Made by a program: the position numbers and the translations under genes. A stretch of DNA of 16,543 nt from positions 412 through 16,954 of the forward strand of contig PEWF01000026.1 of assembly GCA_002779595.1 (NCBI GenBank). Reading direction: 5' to 3'. Source of the stretch: an archaeon CG07_land_8_20_14_0_80_38_8 (lineage in GTDB: Archaea > Nanobdellota > Nanobdellia > Tiddalikarchaeales > Tiddalikarchaeaceae). The notes under the pieces were generated by a model, which saw only the letters and a program-made list of their open reading frames with translations, was not told the origin of the DNA and did not search any database. Below are positions 12,332-16,543 of this stretch, piece by piece (position 1 is the stretch's first letter; the number at the start of each line of letters is the position of its first letter).

Positions 12332-12964
12332 ATGCTGGAAAATTTTTGGAATAATATCAAGAATTTTTTTAACCAATTATTCGGGCAGAAAAAAATCAGA
12401 AGATTAGGGTTTTACGGCAGCCCTAACGCCGGGAAAACAACTCTTGCAAACTTAATATCTGTAAATTTTCTTGGCAAGGAGATTGGAAAAGCCAGCAAAG
12501 TCCCTCATGAGACAAGGGAAGTAGCAGAATTGGAGCATGTGGAGATTGAGAATGAAGGCAAAAAATTAGTCATTAACTTGGTGGACACTCCGGGTATTGC
12601 AACGAAGATTGATTTTGAGGATTTCCTGAAATATAAATTGAAAAAGAATGAGGCAAAGAAGAGGGCGAAGGAAGCAACCAAGGGAGTGATTGAAGCCATT
12701 AAGTGGCTGGACAAAATGGATGTAGTATTAGTGGTTATTGACTCTTCAAAAGACCCTTACACTCAAGTGAATATTACAATATTGGGCAATTTGGAGGCGA
12801 GGAATATTCCTGTAATAATTGCAGCGAACAAGGTTGACCTGAAGCGCGCTGACATTAATAAGGTGAAGAAAATGTTCCCGCAGTACGAGGTTGTGGGGAT
12901 AAGCGCCAAGAATGGCAAGAATATTGAGGAATTGTACAAGGTTATTTTTGAGGTGATGAAATGA
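12332..12964 (+). CDS. Era/Obg-class archaeal GTPase
   Basis: A 210-residue GTPase with a complete G-domain: G1 GSPNAGKTT (29-37), a probable G2 Thr61 in PHETRE, G3 DTPG (85-88), G4 NKVD (166-169) and G5 SAK (191-193). A short amphipathic N-terminal helix (MLENFWNNIKNFFNQLF) precedes it, rich in aromatic residues and possibly membrane- or ribosome-associating. There is no KH domain as in bacterial Era. Archaeal members of this class are conserved next to a DUF2073 gene, as here, and are thought to act in ribosome biogenesis, though I know of no direct proof. The start at 12332 rather than the GTG at 12311 is chosen from the TATA position. The stop overlaps the DUF2073 start (ATGA). The 5S gene lies just upstream but has its own promoter and T-runs. 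Confidence 0.92.
   Translation: MLENFWNNIKNFFNQLFGQKKIRRLGFYGSPNAGKTTLANLISVNFLGKEIGKASKVPHETREVAELEHVEIENEGKKLVINLVDTPGIATKIDFEDFLKYKLKKNEAKKRAKEATKGVIEAIKWLDKMDVVLVVIDSSKDPYTQVNITILGNLEARNIPVIIAANKVDLKRADINKVKKMFPQYEVVGISAKNGKNIEELYKVIFEVMK
12950..12957 (+). promoter_or_regulatory. Strong Shine-Dalgarno motif for the DUF2073 gene
   Basis: GAGGTGAT lies inside the last GTPase codons, three bases before the ATG at 12961. It is complementary to the usual archaeal 16S 3' end, showing that this organism keeps Shine-Dalgarno initiation for internal operon genes. Confidence 0.65.
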
Positions 12965-13350
12965 GCCCGAAAATCAAGAAGGCAAAGAAGAAGGTGGATT
13001 TGGAATTCATACCTTTCGAGTCATTAAAAAATATGACCCTGCAAAAACAGGTTAAATTCATTATTGAAAAGACAAAGGATGACAAAATTCTCATTTTTGA
13101 CTCAAAATTAACGCCCGAGGATGAGGCGAAACTTATCAGCGAAACAATGAAGCATATTAATAAGAATTTTTCAGGAATAGAAATCTGCTCATTATACTCT
13201 GAGAAGGACAAGGACTGGATTGACAAAAGCAAGGATGTAATATTCAAATTATTAACAGGGAAGAGCAGGGGCACGAGCATTATCGGGCCTGCCAAGATAA
13301 TCAAGGAAATTAAAAGGAACCCTGATTCTATAAGCATGCAGATGAAATAA
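12961..13350 (+). CDS. DUF2073 family protein
   Basis: A 129-residue protein matching the archaeal DUF2073 pattern: a basic N-terminus (KIKKAKKKVDLEFI), LQKQVKFIIEKTKDDKILIFD, then the diagnostic LTPEDEAKLISETMKHIN (about 50-67), a central GIEI, and the C-terminal SIIGPAKIIKEIKRNPDSIS. Its biochemical role is not established. In archaea it is regularly encoded beside the Era-like GTPase, and here the two overlap by four bases with a strong Shine-Dalgarno motif, so stoichiometric co-production is likely. A partner or effector role for the GTPase is inference from this coupling. No metal site or membrane segment is visible. Confidence 0.85.
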   Translation: MSPKIKKAKKKVDLEFIPFESLKNMTLQKQVKFIIEKTKDDKILIFDSKLTPEDEAKLISETMKHINKNFSGIEICSLYSEKDKDWIDKSKDVIFKLLTGKSRGTSIIGPAKIIKEIKRNPDSISMQMK

Positions 13351-13380
13351 TCACTTATTAGTAGTTACAGAATGGAAACG

Positions 13381-13388
13381 TTTTTAAA
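13381..13388 (+). promoter_or_regulatory. TATA box of the orphan at 13413
   Basis: TTTTTAAA, centred 28.5 bases before the ATG at 13413, preceded by a purine-rich GGAAACG that could be a BRE. The out-of-frame ATG at 13408 is not used. Confidence 0.6.
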
Positions 13389-13412
13389 TAGATTTTTCCC
13401 TTTTATTATGCT

Positions 13413-14024
13413 ATGAAAACAATTGGTGAAATATTATTCAAAAGTGAAGCCAGAGGATACATGACAAAAGACGAAATTAATAGTTTAAACAGGAATAAAG
13501 AAGATGCTGTTTATAAAATCAGCGGCAGAATCGGAAGCAAATTAAATGCTGAAAGAGGTGCAGAAAGCGTTCCAGGAGTTTATGATTCAATAATTAAAGA
13601 TTTCAGAGCAAAGGCAGTAAATGATTTTGAAGGAGCAGTGAATAAATTTTACACCCCTGTAATGACTGCATTGCCTGAGAAGACAAATCCTTACAGGAGC
13701 ATTCTTGCTGACGAATTTGACTTAAAAAACTCATTTAATGAGAAGATAAGGGTAATGGGAGAAAACATGTACAACAAGAAGGAAAAGGAGGAAAAAATTA
13801 AATCAAAAATCAGGGAAACAATCCAAGAACCTGTACTATTCAATACAGGAACATTAAACCCTAACAAGATTAATGAATTAACAAATCAAGTTTACAATAA
13901 TATCAAGAATGAGAAAATAGTTTTAACAGGTAACCCTGAATACTTGAAGAATATTACAAAAAACGTTTTAAAGAATATCAGGAAAGAGAAATCACTTGAA
14001 TACGTTTTAGGGCTTAATAAATAA
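13413..14024 (+). CDS. Hypothetical helical protein
   Basis: A 203-residue charged protein that I do not recognise, predicted almost wholly helical. It opens MKTIGEILFKSEARGYMTKDE. A basic stretch YNKKEKEEKIKSKIRETIQ lies at about 120-138, and the C-terminal half alternates asparagine- and lysine-rich helices (LTNQVYNNIKN, LKNITKNVLKNIRKEKS). No cysteines, membrane segment or signal peptide are seen. The promoter is well formed and the codons follow those of neighbouring genes, so it is very likely expressed. It overlaps the convergent orphan by 11 bases. Confidence 0.75.
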   Translation: MKTIGEILFKSEARGYMTKDEINSLNRNKEDAVYKISGRIGSKLNAERGAESVPGVYDSIIKDFRAKAVNDFEGAVNKFYTPVMTALPEKTNPYRSILADEFDLKNSFNEKIRVMGENMYNKKEKEEKIKSKIRETIQEPVLFNTGTLNPNKINELTNQVYNNIKNEKIVLTGNPEYLKNITKNVLKNIRKEKSLEYVLGLNK

Positions 14025-14700
14025 GCTCTTCATTCTCGTAAAAATAGTGTTCAACAATTCTGAATTTTAAATTATTATTTTTCCTGAATTCATTAATCAT
14101 GAAATCAGAATGGGGCTTTCCGCCGAAGAACACAAGGTCATTGTAATCATTCGGATTAAGATTGTCATTTATTAATTTCAAATAAGCAACATTGTAGAGA
14201 TAACTTTCCTTATTTCTCAATTCAACATTTTCTTTATGGGTTGAACATGGGAATAATGCATAAGGTTTGAACTTGTTTAATTCAATAGCGTTTTTGCACA
14301 CCTTTTCCAGTTTCCCTGTATCCCTTGCCAAGTCATCAGTGGTTAATTCTGAACTTTGGCAAGCATTGAAAAGAATGAATGCTTGCTGCGGGAATTCAGG
14401 AAAATAAATATTATTGTCTTTAATGTTTATTTTTTTAAGATTCTCATACGTTTTGAAAGACACGCCGTCATAATAACTTATTGATATGAAATTCTTGCCT
14501 TCAAGATTATCATACTGAATACTGTTCAAATCATCAATATTTTTAAGGCTGTCATAAAAATATTCCATTTCACCCCTCAACTCAGGGTTCAGTATAAAAC
14601 AAAAATCATCTTTAAATCCCGGAAAAAACTTGTTCTTATTTAATGATATAAAAGTATTCGCGTCCATCCATATCTTCTTGGCAATTGCATACTCAATCAT
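14014..14700 (-). CDS. Hypothetical orphan protein, divergent from nuclease
   Basis: A 228-residue soluble alpha/beta-looking protein that I do not recognise. It has an aromatic N-terminal third (FFPGFKDDFCFILNPELRGEM), a central AFILFNACQSSELTTDDLA (about 107-125), and a later ALFPCSTHKENVE and LVFFGGKPHSDFMINEF, which give it the look of an enzyme fold with scattered Cys, His and Asp. No complete catalytic motif can be named. The start is an ATG at 14700, 27.5 bases from TTTAAA at 14725-14730, so a leaderless message is likely. It is transcribed away from the small PD-(D/E)XK protein. A functional link between the two is possible but unproven. Confidence 0.75.
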   Translation of the reverse strand: MIEYAIAKKIWMDANTFISLNKNKFFPGFKDDFCFILNPELRGEMEYFYDSLKNIDDLNSIQYDNLEGKNFISISYYDGVSFKTYENLKKINIKDNNIYFPEFPQQAFILFNACQSSELTTDDLARDTGKLEKVCKNAIELNKFKPYALFPCSTHKENVELRNKESYLYNVAYLKLINDNLNPNDYNDLVFFGGKPHSDFMINEFRKNNNLKFRIVEHYFYENEELIY

Positions 14701-14724
14701 TAAGTGTTTATTGAAAAAATTGTG

Positions 14725-14730
14725 TTTAAA
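14725..14730 (-). promoter_or_regulatory. TATA box of the orphan at 14014-14700
   Basis: TTTAAA, symmetric, centred 27.5 bases before the minus-strand ATG at 14700. Confidence 0.5.
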
Positions 14731-14768
14731 AAAATTGCGGTTATAATGGGAAGCGCAATCATCAACCC

Positions 14769-14776
14769 TTTAAAAA
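14769..14776 (+). promoter_or_regulatory. Possible TATA box of the nuclease-like gene
   Basis: TTTAAAAA, centred about 25 bases before the ATG at 14797. If real, it excludes the in-frame ATG at 14746. The spacing is a little shorter than in other genes, so this is tentative. Confidence 0.35.
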
Positions 14777-14796
14777 GCGGAAAAAACTATTCCTTA

Positions 14797-15186
14797 ATGG
14801 AATTATTGGCAAAATTGGAAAATTGTGATTGGAAGGATTTTGAGCAAATAATCAGTGAAGTGTTCGAAACGCACAATTACAAGAGTTTCTGGAACGTGAA
14901 TCTGACAATTAACGGCAAGAGGCGGCAGTTTGACGTTGTGAGCGTGAAGAATGCAAAGCACTTACTGATTGAGTGCAAGAAATGGGGCAATAAGAAGTCA
15001 AGGCTTTCCGCGCTGAGGAATGCAGCAGTTAAGCATAAAGAGAAGTGCGGGTTTTACAAAGAATTTGTTAATCAGGATGTTTTGCCTGTCATAATTATTT
15101 ACAATGATGAATGCGTTAAAGAATTGGAAAACGTTTACGTAGTGCCTTTGAATAAATTGAATGATTTCATTCTAGGACTGCCCTGA
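14797..15186 (+). CDS. Small PD-(D/E)XK restriction-endonuclease-like protein
   Basis: A 129-residue protein with the core of an Mrr-like PD-(D/E)XK nuclease. CDWKDFEQIISEVFE (10-24) is the leading helix with a conserved Glu. QFDVV (45-49) supplies Asp46, and LLIECKK (56-62) supplies Glu59-x-Lys61. Together these give the D-Xn-E-x-K metal site. The remainder alternates a basic helix with a VLPVIIIYND strand. It is the nuclease fold alone, without a DNA-recognition or methylase domain, and no methyltransferase is nearby, so it is more likely a repair or housekeeping nuclease than a restriction system. The start is uncertain: ATG at 14746 or GTG at 14704 would lengthen the N-terminus. I prefer 14797 because the domain begins there and a TATA-like box precedes it. 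The 3' end overlaps alaS by 20 bases. Confidence 0.75.
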   Translation: MELLAKLENCDWKDFEQIISEVFETHNYKSFWNVNLTINGKRRQFDVVSVKNAKHLLIECKKWGNKKSRLSALRNAAVKHKEKCGFYKEFVNQDVLPVIIIYNDECVKELENVYVVPLNKLNDFILGLP

Positions 15187-16543
15187 TTCTTCTCACTCCT
15201 GAGCTGATGCTTTCCTCTTTTAATATTTTGAAGCGCCCTAATTCCTTTGTGTTCTTCACATGAGGACCACCGCAAACTTCTTTGCTGAAACCACTTATGG
15301 AATAAACAAATACTTTGTTGCCATATTTGTCGCTGAATTCTGCCTGTGCGCCTATTGCTTTTGCTTCTTCCAGAGTCATTTCTTTGCGCGTGACTGGCAA
15401 TGATTCCTTAATTTTCCTGTTCACTAAAGCTTCAACTTTGTTTAATTCTTCCTTTGTTAATGCCCTGCTGAATGTGAAGTCAAACCTTAACCTTTCAGGA
15501 GTAATATTCGAGCCCCTCTGCTTCACACCCTCGTTCAATACTGCCCTTAATGCCTGCGCCAATAAATGAGTAGCAGTATGCAGTTTAACCGTTCTCCCGT
15601 CAGTGTTTGCAAGCCCTCCTTTGAATTTATTCCCGGCACTTTTGCGGGAGAGGGTTTGGTGCTTTTCAAATTCTTCATTGAATCCTTTCATGTCAACTTT
15701 TAATCCCTTCTCTTCTGCGAGTTCTTTTGTCATTTCAGCAGGGAAGCCGTAAGATTGGTATAATAAGAAGGCGTCCTTCCCTGAAACATTCTTTTTTGAC
15801 AATTTTTCGAAAACGTTCAATCCCTTGTCAAGAGTGAGGGAGAATTTTTTGACTTCTTTATCAAACTCTGAGAGTATGAAATCCTTTTTCTTTGCAAGCA
15901 AGGAATATCTTTTTTTGTAAATATTTATTGTTTCATTAATTAGTTCATTGCAAACGTTCGTGCTGATGTTCAGTAATTTGCAGTGCCTTATTGCGCGCCT
16001 GATTAATCTTCTTAGCACGTAACCCCTTCCAATCCTTGAAGGCAGTGCCCCGATTTCATCGCCGAGTATGAATGTTGCTGCGCGCACATGGTCCACTATT
16101 ACGCGCACTGACTTAATCAAGGGTTTTTTGCATTCTTTTTCAACAATCCTAATAAGAGGCGTAAATAATTCAGTGTCGTAGACTGATTTCTTGTTTTCGA
16201 GCATTGCAAGCATTCTTTCAACACCCATTCCTGTATCAACATTTTTCTGCGCCAATGGAGTGTAATTGTTTTTCGCATCCTTATTGTATTCCATGAACAC
16301 ATTATTCCATACTTCAACATATTTCCCGCACGAGCATCCTGGCTTGCAGTTCTTTGAGCATTCCTTTTTGCCTGAGTCAATGAATATTTCACTGTCAGGC
16401 CCGCAGGGTCCGGTTTCCAAACCCCACCAATTGTCATCCCTTGGCAGGAAATAAATTCTCTCCTCAGGTATGCCCAGTTTAATCCACGTGTTGAATGATT
16501 CGTAATCTTTCGGAACTATTTTGTCGCCCTCAAAAACTGTGAC
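15167..16543 (-). CDS. alaS: Alanyl-tRNA synthetase, N-terminus beyond right edge, no C-Ala domain
   Basis: The last 458 residues are visible; the frame is open to the right edge and roughly the first 110-120 residues are missing. It attaches alanine to tRNA-Ala. From the edge: catalytic-domain motifs DDNWWG, TGPCGPDSEIF and VEVWNNVFMEYNK, a GMGVERM motif, then the tRNA-binding helices (VDHVRAATFILGD, GRGYVLRRLIRRAIRH). The editing domain that clears Ser- or Gly-tRNA-Ala has HTATH and CGGPH as its zinc ligands. The protein ends (RRIRAVLE) right after the editing domain, so the C-Ala dimerisation and tRNA-elbow-binding domain of typical enzymes is absent. A cysteine-rich insertion, CSKNCKPGCSC, follows the GPCGPDSEI motif and could bind zinc. 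The stop lies inside the convergent nuclease gene (20-base overlap). Confidence 0.97.
   Translation of the reverse strand, partial: VTVFEGDKIVPKDYESFNTWIKLGIPEERIYFLPRDDNWWGLETGPCGPDSEIFIDSGKKECSKNCKPGCSCGKYVEVWNNVFMEYNKDAKNNYTPLAQKNVDTGMGVERMLAMLENKKSVYDTELFTPLIRIVEKECKKPLIKSVRVIVDHVRAATFILGDEIGALPSRIGRGYVLRRLIRRAIRHCKLLNISTNVCNELINETINIYKKRYSLLAKKKDFILSEFDKEVKKFSLTLDKGLNVFEKLSKKNVSGKDAFLLYQSYGFPAEMTKELAEEKGLKVDMKGFNEEFEKHQTLSRKSAGNKFKGGLANTDGRTVKLHTATHLLAQALRAVLNEGVKQRGSNITPERLRFDFTFSRALTKEELNKVEALVNRKIKESLPVTRKEMTLEEAKAIGAQAEFSDKYGNKVFVYSISGFSKEVCGGPHVKNTKELGRFKILKEESISSGVRRIRAVLE

Noticed and set aside
14014..14700. CHAT or caspase-like protease suggested by ILFNACQSSEL
   Set aside because: These proteases need a preceding strand ending in His-Gly, and no such motif is present upstream, so a short likeness around the cysteine is not enough.
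15315..15569. Plus-strand frame of 84 codons inside alaS
   Set aside because: It lies wholly opposite the alaS editing domain, whose motifs are unmistakable. It has no promoter or recognisable protein features.
1..16543. tRNA genes, CRISPR arrays, insertion sequences
   Set aside because: No T-loop plus acceptor-stem combination outside the 5S gene, no regularly spaced direct repeats, and no transposase or integrase motif on either strand.

Overview
The window is a compact, AT-rich piece of archaeal chromosome. Decisive archaeal markers are transcription factor B, ribosomal protein eL33 (L35Ae), the tRNA G26 dimethyltransferase Trm1, an archaeal-type RNase J, an Era-like GTPase followed by a DUF2073 protein, and TATA boxes at a nearly fixed distance from start codons. 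Many small orphan genes, very short intergenic spaces, overlapping 3' ends and an alanyl-tRNA synthetase without its C-terminal C-Ala domain point to a small-genome DPANN archaeon, possibly of the Woesearchaeota/Pacearchaeota type. That lineage placement is inference.

Layout. Bases 1-3221 hold three unrecognised minus-strand proteins (one cut by the left edge, one with a 35-residue tandem repeat, one with a likely winged helix) and a plus-strand fused nucleotidyltransferase-HEPN protein. Bases 3320-4955 are a plus-strand translation operon: eL33, Trm1 and a small membrane protein. TFB lies convergent to it on the minus strand. Bases 6021-7889 (minus) hold an orphan, then a metallophosphoesterase translationally coupled to a PhnN-like ribose 1,5-bisphosphate kinase. 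Bases 7981-9089 are three small orphans. RNase J (minus) and a class I glutamine amidotransferase (plus) diverge from 10426-10546, where a perfect 10+10 bp palindrome sits between their TATA boxes. A cysteine-containing orphan (minus) diverges from a solitary 5S rRNA gene (12151-12266), which is followed by the GTPase-DUF2073 pair. The right end has an orphan, another orphan divergent from a small PD-(D/E)XK nuclease-like protein, and alaS, cut by the right edge.

Expression logic. Fourteen promoter-proximal genes have a TATA-like octamer centred 27.5-31.5 bases before the proposed start codon, which implies leaderless mRNAs. This spacing was used to correct several starts. The three genes whose TATA lies 41-50 bases upstream (the gene starting at 440, TFB and the amidotransferase) each carry a Shine-Dalgarno-like purine run, so the two initiation modes look mutually consistent.

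The most unusual structures are two related 86-88 bp inverted-repeat elements (5929-6014 and 12016-12103), ending in GGCTTTG-type arms. One lies upstream of the TFB promoter and one directly upstream of the 5S promoter. No intergenic space exceeds 300 bases. I see no tRNA, CRISPR array or transposase.
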